From Bacteroidota bacterium (GTDB lineage: Bacteria; Bacteroidota; Bacteroidia; 2-12-FULL-35-15), in contig SXIH01000036.1 in assembly GCA_005772895.1 (NCBI GenBank), forward strand, positions 62,001 through 126,000: a stretch of DNA of 64,000 bases. Direction: 5' to 3'. Of the stretch, positions 32,857 to 42,120 are shown piece after piece; the first letter of the stretch is position 1, and each line of letters begins with the position of its first letter. The translations under genes were made by a program, and so were the position numbers. The notes under the pieces are model-generated. The model was given only the letters and a program-made list of their open reading frames with translations. It did not search any database and was not told where the DNA came from.

Positions 32857-34968
32857 ATGTCGAATAATTTTTTAAATACCCCCATTGAATATCTTAAAAG
32901 CGTTGGTCCACAAAGAGCCGATTTGCTAAAAAAAGAATTACACATTTTTAATTATTCCAATCTTCTTACTTATTATCCTTTCCGTTATGTCGACCGGACA
33001 AAATTTTATAAGGTAAAAGAGATTAATGCTGATTTACCTTATGTGCAATTAAGAGGAAAAATTACTCACACCGAAATGGTTGGTGTAAAAAGAGCGCAAC
33101 GTTTTGTTGCAACGTTTACTGATGGAACAGGAAAATTAGAATTGGTTTGGTTCCAAGGAGCAAAATGGATTGCTGATAAAATAAAGCCACATCTTACTAA
33201 TGAGTATGTAGTTTTTGGAAAACCTGCAGCCTTTGCCGGAAAATTTAATGTAGCTCATCCCGAAATAGAATTAGTTACAGAAGAAAACACCATTTTCGCA
33301 CCAGCACTTCAGGCTGTTTATTCCAGTACTGATAAACTTAAAGTCAGAAGTCTTGATACAAAAGGCATTGCCCGTATCCAAAAAGTGTTGAACGCACTTA
33401 TTAAAAATAATATTCCTGAAACACTTTCTAAAAGTATTATTGAACGTTATCAGTTGATGTCGAGAGAAGATGCTTTAAAGCAAATTCATTTTCCGCAAAA
33501 TCCAAATTTATTAAAGAAAGCAGAGTATAGATTGAAATTTGAAGAGTTGTTTTTTATTCAATTAAAATTATTGAAACAAAAAGGATTGAGAGAAAAAACT
33601 TACAGAGGTTTTGTGTTTTCGAAAGTGGGAGATTATTTTAATAAGTTTTTTAATAACCATTTGCCTTTTGAATTAACGAATGCTCAAAAAAGAGTTATCA
33701 AAGAAATCCGTTTGGATATGGGAAGCGGGAAACAAATGAATAGATTGTTGCAGGGAGATGTTGGAAGCGGAAAAACTTTGGTGGCATTAATGAATATGTT
33801 AATTGCTTTGGATAATGGATTTCAAGCATGTTTGATGGCGCCAACAGAAATTTTGTCAAATCAACATTTTGAAACGCTTTCGGAATTATTAAAACCGCTC
33901 GATATAAAAGTTGGTTTACTTACCGGTTCTAAGAAAGTAAAAGAAAGAAGAATATTGCACGAGCAGTTACAAAACGGAGAATTACAAATTTTAATCGGAA
34001 CACATGCTTTGTTTGAAGATACCGTTCAGTTTAAAAATTTAGGATTGGTTGTTATTGATGAACAACATCGTTTTGGAGTGGCACAAAGAGCAAAAATGTG
34101 GACAAAAAACACTCAGCCTCCGCATGTTTTGATTATGTCGGCAACACCCATTCCGCGTACACTTGCAATGACTTTGTATGGCGATTTAGATGTGAGTGTG
34201 ATAGATGAAATGCCACCCGGAAGAAAATCAATTTCTACAACACACCGCTTTGATAATCATCGCGACAGAGTGTTTGGTTTTATGCGTGAACAAATTGCTT
34301 TGGGCCGACAAATTTATATTGTATATCCACTTATCAAAGAATCCGAAAAAATGGATTTTAAAGATTTGATGGATGGATATGAAAGTATTGTGAGGGCATT
34401 TCCACAACCGAAGTATCAAGTGAGTATTGTGCACGGACAATTAAAAGCTGATGCTAAGGAATATGAAATGCAGCGTTTTGTAAAACATCAAACACAAATT
34501 ATGGTTGCTACAACTGTAATTGAAGTTGGTGTGAACGTTCCCAATGCAAGTGTAATGATTATTGAAAGTGCCGAACGTTTTGGTTTATCACAACTGCATC
34601 AATTACGAGGAAGAGTTGGAAGAGGGGCAGACCAATCGTATTGTATCTTAATGACGAGTCATAAATTAGGTCACGATGGAAAATTGAGAATGGAAACCAT
34701 GTGTAATACAAACGATGGTTTTGAAATTGCAGATGTGGATTTGAAATTGCGCGGGCCGGGTGATATGGCAGGAACAATGCAAAGCGGAGTGTTGGATTTG
34801 AATATTGCAGATTTAGCAAAAGATTCCCAAATTTTACATACTGCCAGAAATATGGTGATTGAGTTATTGTCGGAAGATGCTGAATTACAAAATCCGGAAA
34901 ATGCTTCAATTGCCTACCAATTTTCGATGATGAATAATAATCGGACGAACTGGAGCCGCATATCTTAA
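32857..34968 (+). CDS. recG: ATP-dependent DNA helicase RecG
   Basis: RecG is a double-strand DNA translocase that remodels stalled replication forks and branched recombination intermediates. The N-terminal wedge/OB domain (about 55-150) includes TYYPFRYVDRT and VWFQGAKW. Helicase motif I is GDVGSGKT (about 300-307), motif II is the variant DEQH in VVIDEQHRFG, motif III is MSATPIPRT, and the C-terminal helicase part shows VATTVIEVGVNVPNA and QLRGRVGRG. The 703-residue length is normal. It stands between two repeat-rich spacers and is probably transcribed alone. Confidence 0.96.
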   Translation: MSNNFLNTPIEYLKSVGPQRADLLKKELHIFNYSNLLTYYPFRYVDRTKFYKVKEINADLPYVQLRGKITHTEMVGVKRAQRFVATFTDGTGKLELVWFQGAKWIADKIKPHLTNEYVVFGKPAAFAGKFNVAHPEIELVTEENTIFAPALQAVYSSTDKLKVRSLDTKGIARIQKVLNALIKNNIPETLSKSIIERYQLMSREDALKQIHFPQNPNLLKKAEYRLKFEELFFIQLKLLKQKGLREKTYRGFVFSKVGDYFNKFFNNHLPFELTNAQKRVIKEIRLDMGSGKQMNRLLQGDVGSGKTLVALMNMLIALDNGFQACLMAPTEILSNQHFETLSELLKPLDIKVGLLTGSKKVKERRILHEQLQNGELQILIGTHALFEDTVQFKNLGLVVIDEQHRFGVAQRAKMWTKNTQPPHVLIMSATPIPRTLAMTLYGDLDVSVIDEMPPGRKSISTTHRFDNHRDRVFGFMREQIALGRQIYIVYPLIKESEKMDFKDLMDGYESIVRAFPQPKYQVSIVHGQLKADAKEYEMQRFVKHQTQIMVATTVIEVGVNVPNASVMIIESAERFGLSQLHQLRGRVGRGADQSYCILMTSHKLGHDGKLRMETMCNTNDGFEIADVDLKLRGPGDMAGTMQSGVLDLNIADLAKDSQILHTARNMVIELLSEDAELQNPENASIAYQFSMMNNNRTNWSRIS

Positions 34969-35092
34969 CTCTACGAAATACGAATTTTAACGAATTACGA
35001 ATCTGCCTGTCACAGGTCTGTGTGCGGAGAGTGTTTCTTGATGTGGAACGTCATCCCGTGCCACGACACGGGATCTGCTTGTTGTGGAGTGA
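34969..35092. repeat. Repeat-rich spacer after recG
   Basis: The spacer begins with TACGAATT-type direct repeats (about 34973-35003), then a decayed copy of palindrome A (about 35004-35020), then a perfect 8-bp palindrome ATCCCGTG/CACGGGAT with a CCACGA loop at 35053-35074. The TACGAATT repeat also precedes the palindrome copy at 46542. Confidence 0.65.
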
Positions 35093-36331
35093 TTAATTAT
35101 TCTCAGGATACTCCACCACCCAGTGAAAGCCTTTGTTGATTAGCGGAAAACTTCTAACATCTACTTTTCTGAATTGTATACTATTGGAATCATTTTCGTA
35201 CAATGTCAGGATGTTCTCAGCGAAATCATATTTTACTAAAAATTTATCGGATGAATCTTTGTTGGATTGAAAAGAAATAGTATTCAATGTAGTGTCAATA
35301 GTTGATGTGTAATATTCGTATTGATCTTCCCATTTTATCAATGTAATTTTTCTATCAAAAATAATTTGTTTTAATTTCTTTCCGTTTTTTATATTAGAAT
35401 CACTGTAGCTATATATCCCATACAATGGCGGTTTCGGAGCGCTATCTCCATCCACTTTCATGTTCTCCCAACTGAAACTCATAAACAATAAAGTAAACGA
35501 AACAATTACTGCTCCTTTAATTATTTTACGGTACGACTGAATAAGTTTCGGAAAAACAATTTCTTTTTGTTCTGTTAATTTCGTTTCTTTTTTCAGAATA
35601 AAGAATTGAAAAATAGAATTGAAAAAAGGATAAAGCAACAACAAAGCATAAGCAACCAAATGCAGTGCAAAAAGTTTTACAGGAACATCGTAACTGAAAT
35701 TAATAACAGCCACATTAATCATTACCAGCAAAACCAATATTGCTCCTAAAGCAGTCGTTCTTCTGAAAAATAATAAAAACCCTGAAAGCACTTCTGTAAT
35801 TCCAAGAAAAACTGTATAGCTTGTCGAATACCCCATGAAAGCCCATAACAATCCTTGAGGAGTGGATTCTCCAAATGTTTGTTCTAGTTTTTCTAAATCC
35901 GGAAATGGGAAATGTGATTTGAATACTTTATCAAAGCCGTACACCAACATATAAAATCCAATACAATAGCGGATGTAGATAAATAAATAAGCTTGTAATT
36001 TTTCGTAATTAGTTCTTTTTTTATCAATCAATAAAATTGTTAATGCTAAAACGATTGATAAAATTAAAAAGATAAAAAATTTCACAAAATCAAATGATGT
36101 GTCACCACTATCTGAGAAAACAAGCTTTTGAAAACTCTCTATATGTAAAATGTTTTTTCCAATCCAAAGAACGAATCCATCATTCAGTCTTTCATATATA
36201 TTGAAAATAAAATCAAATTGTGGGAAAGCATCAAATGGGAAAGGAAAAACATAAAAGAAGGTATACAACAAAATGAAAAGAAATAGAAATTTCTTTTGAA
36301 TAGGCCATTTGGGGGTTAAACTTTCCATCAT
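35093..36331 (-). CDS. DoxX-like polytopic membrane protein
   Basis: This 412-residue inner-membrane protein has about seven hydrophobic segments. The central part (about 120-225) has the DoxX-like pattern: YIRYCIGFYMLVYGFDKVF, GLLWAFMGYSTSYTVFLGITEVLSGFLLFFRRTT and GAILVLLVMINVAVINF. Before it lies a two-segment region with a periplasmic loop, and after it a soluble beta-rich domain (about 300-412) that should face the periplasm. The ATG at 36331 (or 36328) is used because the longer frame starts with TTG. DoxX relatives sit in redox or membrane-integrity contexts, but the function of this long form is unknown. Both neighbours are transcribed in the opposite direction. Confidence 0.7.
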   Translation of the reverse strand: MMESLTPKWPIQKKFLFLFILLYTFFYVFPFPFDAFPQFDFIFNIYERLNDGFVLWIGKNILHIESFQKLVFSDSGDTSFDFVKFFIFLILSIVLALTILLIDKKRTNYEKLQAYLFIYIRYCIGFYMLVYGFDKVFKSHFPFPDLEKLEQTFGESTPQGLLWAFMGYSTSYTVFLGITEVLSGFLLFFRRTTALGAILVLLVMINVAVINFSYDVPVKLFALHLVAYALLLLYPFFNSIFQFFILKKETKLTEQKEIVFPKLIQSYRKIIKGAVIVSFTLLFMSFSWENMKVDGDSAPKPPLYGIYSYSDSNIKNGKKLKQIIFDRKITLIKWEDQYEYYTSTIDTTLNTISFQSNKDSSDKFLVKYDFAENILTLYENDSNSIQFRKVDVRSFPLINKGFHWVVEYPENN

Positions 36332-36449
36332 TGTGCTCGTCAAAAGTATCGTAATTCAATAATAAATCAAAATTCAGACTTCGAATAAATAATTTTATTA
36401 ATTGCTTAAAATGGATTAACTTTATATACTGTAACAAAAACATACTCCC

Positions 36450-37910
36450 ATGAAAATTTTTACTCGAATTTTTGTATTGTTATTTCTTCTGTTAGCAAAC
36501 AATAAGTCCAATTCTCAAAGTCTATATCAGTTACAATGGGAATACGATTATACAACACTTAGTTCTCCATGGTCGTTGGAAGCAGATGTTTTGAATCGTC
36601 CTTATGTTTACGTTGCAAGTGGAGAAGCAGGATTGAGAATTTTCACAACAGCCGGTGTTCCTGTTTATACGATAGATACAAATATGATTGAGATGAGTGC
36701 AATGAATGTTTCACAGTATGGAAACTTTTTGTATGTTCCTATTGGAAGGCATCTTACCAATGACCTTCCCGGTTTGGCAATTATAGATGTTACAAACCCA
36801 GCTAGTCCAGTTGTTTTGGATGTTTGGGTTCACAATCCTGTTTCAAATCCTAATGGAGCGGGGATTGTAAAAGTAGAAGGCAACTATGCATATCTTGGTA
36901 TAATGGGTTTAGGTTTAGCAATATTAGATATTTCTAACCCGAGCAACATTACCTTTGTTTCTGAATTGGCACTTAATATTAACTATCCTGTTGTAGGACC
37001 CAATCCCGACTTGTATAATCTCAGAGGAATGGAAGTTAAGAACAGCATTGTTTATGGTTGTTTTGATGCTGGTGGCTTACGAATTATTAATTGCGTAAAT
37101 AAATTATCTCCTATTGAAACTGGTCGTTATGCAAATCCAATAACATATGTTCCCATTAATCGTCCCCGAGCATACAATAACATTGTTTTGAACGATACGG
37201 TTGCTTATTTAGCTGTTGATTATTGTGGAATAGAAGTTTTGAAAATTAATGATACTTCCAACATTACTTTACTCGATCACTTCAATCCGGTAAATTGTCC
37301 GACCGGTTCGTGGTATAATGCACCTGTTCATGCAAATGAACTGCGATACAATGCTGATTGTAAAGAATTATTCGTTACAACAGGAAAAAGCGAAATGATA
37401 TCTATGGATGTTTCTAATCCAACAAATATTGATTCAACAGGAATGTATGGTAGCATTACAGATACTACTGCCACATGGGGAATTGCGATGCGTAACGATT
37501 CTATATATCTGTCATATGTTTTAATTCCTATTTATATTTCTTTTATACATCCATTTGACGCAAAGTGGAATGGAATAAAAATGGTGAAGTGGATGAATCC
37601 ATGTGCCGGAATGGGAACAGAAGAAAACGAAAAAGAATTATTGTCTCTTAGTATTCGCCCAAATCCATTTAATTCAATTACTCAAATTCATTTTTCTTTA
37701 GACGAACCAATTTATGCAAATATCAGAATTGTTGACATTATGGGAAGGACAATAAAATATTTTGAAACGCAAAAATATTCTACTGGCGAAAACAAAGTCG
37801 ATTGGGATGGGCAAGATAATTCCGGAAATGAAATTGCTAATGGAATGTATTTTGTTAGAATGGAAAGTGCAGATAAAGTATTTAGTGCAAAAATGTTGAA
37901 GACACAATAG
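36450..37910 (+). CDS. LVIVD-repeat propeller protein with T9SS sorting domain
   Basis: The protein is exported, with a signal peptide at 1-22 (NKSNSQ). The body contains LVIVD-type repeats that build a beta-propeller: GLRIFTTAGVPVY, GLAIIDVTNPASPVV near 107-121, GLAILDISNPSNITF, GLRIINCVNKLSPIE and GIEVLKINDTSNITLL. The last 85 residues are a T9SS sorting domain with SIRPNPFNSITQIHFSL and GMYFVRMESADK. The role is unknown; LVIVD propellers are usually surface binding proteins. The gene stands alone, ending in a strong terminator that separates it from tex. Confidence 0.85.
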   Translation: MKIFTRIFVLLFLLLANNKSNSQSLYQLQWEYDYTTLSSPWSLEADVLNRPYVYVASGEAGLRIFTTAGVPVYTIDTNMIEMSAMNVSQYGNFLYVPIGRHLTNDLPGLAIIDVTNPASPVVLDVWVHNPVSNPNGAGIVKVEGNYAYLGIMGLGLAILDISNPSNITFVSELALNINYPVVGPNPDLYNLRGMEVKNSIVYGCFDAGGLRIINCVNKLSPIETGRYANPITYVPINRPRAYNNIVLNDTVAYLAVDYCGIEVLKINDTSNITLLDHFNPVNCPTGSWYNAPVHANELRYNADCKELFVTTGKSEMISMDVSNPTNIDSTGMYGSITDTTATWGIAMRNDSIYLSYVLIPIYISFIHPFDAKWNGIKMVKWMNPCAGMGTEENEKELLSLSIRPNPFNSITQIHFSLDEPIYANIRIVDIMGRTIKYFETQKYSTGENKVDWDGQDNSGNEIANGMYFVRMESADKVFSAKMLKTQ

Positions 37911-37938
37911 AAGATAAAATAGTCGTATTAAAATTTAT

Positions 37939-37978
37939 GCAGGTTGTTAAATTATTTTTTAACAACCTGCTTTTTTTT
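37939..37978 (+). terminator. Strong intrinsic terminator
   Basis: A perfect 13-bp stem GCAGGTTGTTAAA/TTTAACAACCTGC with a 6-base loop is followed by T8. Confidence 0.93.
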
Positions 37979-38039
37979 GTTGAAAATATTATCAGAAAAG
38001 GACTTTGAGGATACTTACCTTAGCATAAATAAATATTTT

Positions 38040-40292
38040 ATGTCGGAAATACATTTTTATAAAAAGATAGCATTAAACTTAAACATTAATGAAAAACAAG
38101 TTGATGCAGTAGTTGGATTATTAGACGAAGGCGCTACTATTCCTTTCATTTCTCGTTACCGTAAAGAAATGACCGGTAGCATGGATGAAGTTCAAGTGGC
38201 AAATGTGCGTGATGAAATTGAACGTTTGCGTGCATTGGAAAAGCGAAGAGAATTTATTTTAGAATCAATAGAAGGACAAGGAAAGTTAACTCCTGAATTA
38301 ATTACTTTATTGCGACAAGCAGAAACTGTTTCTGCTTTGGAAGATATTTATTTACCATTCAAACCAAAACGCAGAACAAAGGCAACCATAGCTCGTGAAA
38401 AAGGATTAGAACCTTTGGCTCAAATATTATTTGATCAAGGGAAAATGGATGTGGAAGATGAAGCGGAGAAATTTGTTTCAGCCGAAAAAGAGGTGAAATC
38501 AGCAGATGATGCACTTTCTGGTGCAAGAGATATTGTTGCGGAGTGGATCAATGAAAATGCTGAAGCTAGAGATAAAATCCGTAATTTATTTAAACGTTCG
38601 GCAACAATAAAAAGTAAAGTGCTGCGTGGAAAAGAAGAAGCAGGAGAAAAATTTAAAGATTATTTTGATTGGGAAGAAAATTTGATGGGTTGTCCTTCGC
38701 ATAGATTATTAGCTATCCGTAGAGGAGAAAGTGAAGAAATCTTAAGTATCCACATTATGCCATCCGAAGAAGAAGCAATTGATCTATTGGTAAATCAATT
38801 TGTAAAATCAAACAACTCTGCTTCAACACAAGTAAAATTAGCATGTGATGATGCTTACAACCGCATGATGCAAGGTTCGATTGAAACAGAAATGCGGATG
38901 ATGACTAAAGAACTGGCTGATGAAAAAGCAATTCAGGTTTTTGCAGATAATTTAAGAGAGTTGATGCTGGCTTCTCCACTCGGACAAAAGGCAATATTGG
39001 CAATCGACCCTGGTTTCAGAACAGGTTGCAAAGTGGTGGTGTTGGATAAGCAAGGAAAATTATTGGATGATACAGTTATCTATCCACACGAACAAAATAA
39101 AATATTTCAAACCAAACAATTGATTTTAGCATGGTGCGATAAACATAAAGTAGAAGCAATAGCAATTGGAAACGGAACTGCAGGAAGAGAAACAGAAACA
39201 TTTGTAAGAAGCATTGAAGAACTTCCGAAAAGTATCAATGTAATTATGGTGAACGAAAGTGGAGCTTCTATTTATTCTGCATCGGATGTTGCGCGAGAAG
39301 AGTTTGCTGATAAAGACATCACCGTGCGTGGAGCTGTTTCCATTGGAAGAAGATTGGCGGATCCTTTGGCAGAATTGGTAAAGATTGATGCAAAGTCGAT
39401 TGGTGTCGGACAATATCAACACGATGTAGATCAATATTTATTAAAAAAGAAGTTAGATGAAGTAGTAGAGAGTTGTGTGAATAAAGTTGGAGTAGAAGTA
39501 AACACTGCCAGTAAACAATTGCTGACATACGTTTCCGGTTTAGGCGGAGTATTAGCAAAAAATATTGTTGACTACAGAAATGAAAATGGTCCGTTCAAAT
39601 CGCGTAAAGATATTTTGAAAGTTCCGAGAATGGGAGAGAAAGCCTACGAGCAAGCTGCAGGGTTTTTAAGAATTGCAAATGGAAAAAATCCATTAGATAA
39701 AAGTGCTGTGCATCCTGAGAGTTATGGCATCGTTGAAAAAATGGCGGCTGATTTAAATTGCACGATTGAACAATTGATGACAGAGAAAGAATTCCGCAAA
39801 CAAATTTCTTTACAAAAATATGTAACCGAAAAAGTTGGTTTGCCAACCTTAAATGACATCATGAATGAGTTAGATAAACCGGGAAGAGATCCGAGAAAAT
39901 CATTTGAAGTATTTAAGTTTGACGACAGCGTTCATGAAATAGCAGATTTAAAAGTGGGAATGAAATTGCCAGGAATTGTAACCAACGTCACTAACTTTGG
40001 AGCCTTTGTGGATATAGGTGTTCATCAAGATGGATTGGTACACGTTTCTCAATTGTCAAATACATTTGTCTCCGACCCAAACACAGTCGTTAAGGTTCAG
40101 CAGCAAGTGATGGTAACAGTAACGGAAGTAGATGCACAAAGAAAACGAATTGCATTGTCGATGAAAGACAATGTTGTGAGTACTCCAGTTTCGAAGCCTG
40201 CTCAAAACAGTAACAATAAAAAAGGAAAACCTGAACCTCCTGCGAATGATTTTGTAAGTCAGTTGGCTGCTTTGAAGGATAAGTTTAAGTAA
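38040..40292 (+). CDS. tex: Tex-family RNA-binding transcription accessory protein
   Basis: Tex is a conserved nucleic-acid-binding protein linked to transcription and RNA or stress responses. An N-terminal helical region has GATIPFISRYRKEMTG near 28-43. A YqgF/RNase-H-like domain starts near 319 (AILAIDPGFRTGCKVVVLD). Helix-hairpin-helix motifs lie near 495-545 (YVSGLGGVLAKNIVDYR, VPRMGEKAYEQAAGFL), and an S1 RNA-binding domain is near 640-710 (GIVTNVTNFGAFVDIGVHQDGLVHVSQ). The ATG at 38040 is used because upstream residues come from the terminator region. The 750-residue length is typical, with a Lys/Asn-rich tail. Confidence 0.94.
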   Translation: MSEIHFYKKIALNLNINEKQVDAVVGLLDEGATIPFISRYRKEMTGSMDEVQVANVRDEIERLRALEKRREFILESIEGQGKLTPELITLLRQAETVSALEDIYLPFKPKRRTKATIAREKGLEPLAQILFDQGKMDVEDEAEKFVSAEKEVKSADDALSGARDIVAEWINENAEARDKIRNLFKRSATIKSKVLRGKEEAGEKFKDYFDWEENLMGCPSHRLLAIRRGESEEILSIHIMPSEEEAIDLLVNQFVKSNNSASTQVKLACDDAYNRMMQGSIETEMRMMTKELADEKAIQVFADNLRELMLASPLGQKAILAIDPGFRTGCKVVVLDKQGKLLDDTVIYPHEQNKIFQTKQLILAWCDKHKVEAIAIGNGTAGRETETFVRSIEELPKSINVIMVNESGASIYSASDVAREEFADKDITVRGAVSIGRRLADPLAELVKIDAKSIGVGQYQHDVDQYLLKKKLDEVVESCVNKVGVEVNTASKQLLTYVSGLGGVLAKNIVDYRNENGPFKSRKDILKVPRMGEKAYEQAAGFLRIANGKNPLDKSAVHPESYGIVEKMAADLNCTIEQLMTEKEFRKQISLQKYVTEKVGLPTLNDIMNELDKPGRDPRKSFEVFKFDDSVHEIADLKVGMKLPGIVTNVTNFGAFVDIGVHQDGLVHVSQLSNTFVSDPNTVVKVQQQVMVTVTEVDAQRKRIALSMKDNVVSTPVSKPAQNSNNKKGKPEPPANDFVSQLAALKDKFK

Positions 40293-40386
40293 TTATTGTT
40301 TACCTGCATTTTGTTATCGTTAACCTATGTTTTGAATCAAATGCTATTTTTTTAATTACATTTATTATGAACTAATAATAACTTGA

Positions 40387-42120
40387 ATGAAAAAAATCAT
40401 AGCCTCAATTTGTTTTCTTATTATTATATTATTCTCAAAAGCTCAAACTCCTACATTTGAATGGGCAAAAAAAATGTCGGGCACTGATTCTGATTATGGC
40501 CGTTCAGTTGCAGTAGATACTTTCGGAAATGTATATACTACGGGGTGGTTCAGGGGAACAGTGGATTTTAATCCTGGAGCAGGAGTTTATAATCTTACTT
40601 CCACGGCATCTGCAGCTGATGATGTGTTTATATCAAAATTAGATGCTTCCGGAAATTTTGTTTGGGCAAAACATATCAAAGGACCGGATCCTGCAGCAGT
40701 TAGTAATGCTTACAACATTAAGTTAGATCAGAATGGAAATGTATATGTTACTGGTTTTTTTAATGGAACGCTTGATTTTGATCCAGGGCCTGGGGTTTAT
40801 AATGTAACTTCTGCATGTGATTCTACATCAGAAACAGCTACATTCTTATTAAAGTTGGATAGTTTCGGAAATTTTATTTGGGTAAAGCAATTGACGGGAT
40901 TTTCTTATACACTTTGTTTTACGATAGATAAATATGATAATATCTATCTTTCTGGAGAATTTTTAAGTGCAGTTGATTTTGATACAGGGGCTGGAATTTT
41001 TAATTTAACACCAGTTGGTAATGAGGATATTTTCATCGCCAAATTTGATGTCTCGGGTAATTTTATATGGGTAAAGCAGATAGGAGGGAGTATGCCGGAA
41101 TTCACTCACGCTATTGAGGTTGATAAATGGTGTAATGTATATATTACAGGTGGATATTCAGGAACAGTTGATTTTGATCCAGGAGTAGGAGTTTATAATT
41201 TAACTTCCGGGACATTTAATACAGACATTTGCATTGCAAAATTAGATTCTTTAGGAAATTTTGTTTGGGCTAAACAAATTGGTAATTCATCAAATATAGT
41301 AGATGTTGGGCACGCAATTGAAGTGGATGCTTTAAACAATGTATATGTTACCGGACAATTCAGAGGGACTGTAGATTTTAACCCAGATACATTAGGAACA
41401 TTCAACTTGACTTCTATTGGATCTGGTGATGCATTTGTTTTAAAATTAAATACTTCAGGGAATTTCATTTGGGCGAAAATGATAGGAGAAGCTCTTGATG
41501 ATGAAGGGTTTGGCATTGCTGTAGATCAGAATGGAAATGTTTATACTACTGGTTGGTTCCGTGGAACTGTAGACTTTAATCCTGACGGAGGAGTATTTAA
41601 CTTAACGTCTGCCGGTATTGAAGATGTATTTGTTTTGAAGTTGGATAACTCAGGAAATTTTGTCTGGGCATTAAAAATGGGTGGGACTTTAAGCGATAAA
41701 GTGTTTGCTATTGCTCTGGATGCATCGGATAATATTTACACTACAGGATGGTTTGAAGGAACATCTGATTTTGATCCGGGAGTAGGTGTACTCAATTTAA
41801 CATCCGCTGGGATGTCAGATATTTTTGTCCATAAAATAAGTCAGAATATTTCAACATATGTTTTGGCAGAAAACATTAATTTTAGAAATGCGACTATCTA
41901 CCCAAATCCTTCAAACGGCTTGTTTAATATTTGTACTTCTGAACAAATTAAAAACGGAAGTATAGAAATTTACAATAGTATGGGTGAATTAATTTACTTG
42001 AAAGAAACATCTGATCAACAAAATTTAATCGATTTAAAAGATCATGTGAATGGTTTATACTTTGTGAAAGTGATAAGGGATGGTGAAGTGATTGGAATGG
42101 AAAAGATTGTGAAGCATTAA
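40387..42120 (+). CDS. Seven-repeat SBBP beta-propeller protein with T9SS sorting domain
   Basis: A signal peptide (1-19) is followed by seven repeats of 60-70 residues with the pattern AVDxxGNVYxTGWFxGTVDFNPGxGVxNLTS...DxFxxKLDxSGNFxWAK, at about residues 30-490. Seven copies fit a seven-bladed propeller. The tail (about 500-577) is a T9SS sorting domain with ATIYPNPSNGLFNI and GLYFVKVIRDGE. No enzyme residues are evident; binding or adhesion at the surface is likely. Its stop codon directly abuts the stop of the convergent MutS-like gene, with no base between them and no terminator hairpin. Confidence 0.87.
   Translation: MKKIIASICFLIIILFSKAQTPTFEWAKKMSGTDSDYGRSVAVDTFGNVYTTGWFRGTVDFNPGAGVYNLTSTASAADDVFISKLDASGNFVWAKHIKGPDPAAVSNAYNIKLDQNGNVYVTGFFNGTLDFDPGPGVYNVTSACDSTSETATFLLKLDSFGNFIWVKQLTGFSYTLCFTIDKYDNIYLSGEFLSAVDFDTGAGIFNLTPVGNEDIFIAKFDVSGNFIWVKQIGGSMPEFTHAIEVDKWCNVYITGGYSGTVDFDPGVGVYNLTSGTFNTDICIAKLDSLGNFVWAKQIGNSSNIVDVGHAIEVDALNNVYVTGQFRGTVDFNPDTLGTFNLTSIGSGDAFVLKLNTSGNFIWAKMIGEALDDEGFGIAVDQNGNVYTTGWFRGTVDFNPDGGVFNLTSAGIEDVFVLKLDNSGNFVWALKMGGTLSDKVFAIALDASDNIYTTGWFEGTSDFDPGVGVLNLTSAGMSDIFVHKISQNISTYVLAENINFRNATIYPNPSNGLFNICTSEQIKNGSIEIYNSMGELIYLKETSDQQNLIDLKDHVNGLYFVKVIRDGEVIGMEKIVKH

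Noticed and set aside
40450-41860. Regularly spaced repeats that could look like a repeat array
   Set aside because: They are protein-coding SBBP repeats of about 60-70 residues with varied DNA, not a CRISPR array.
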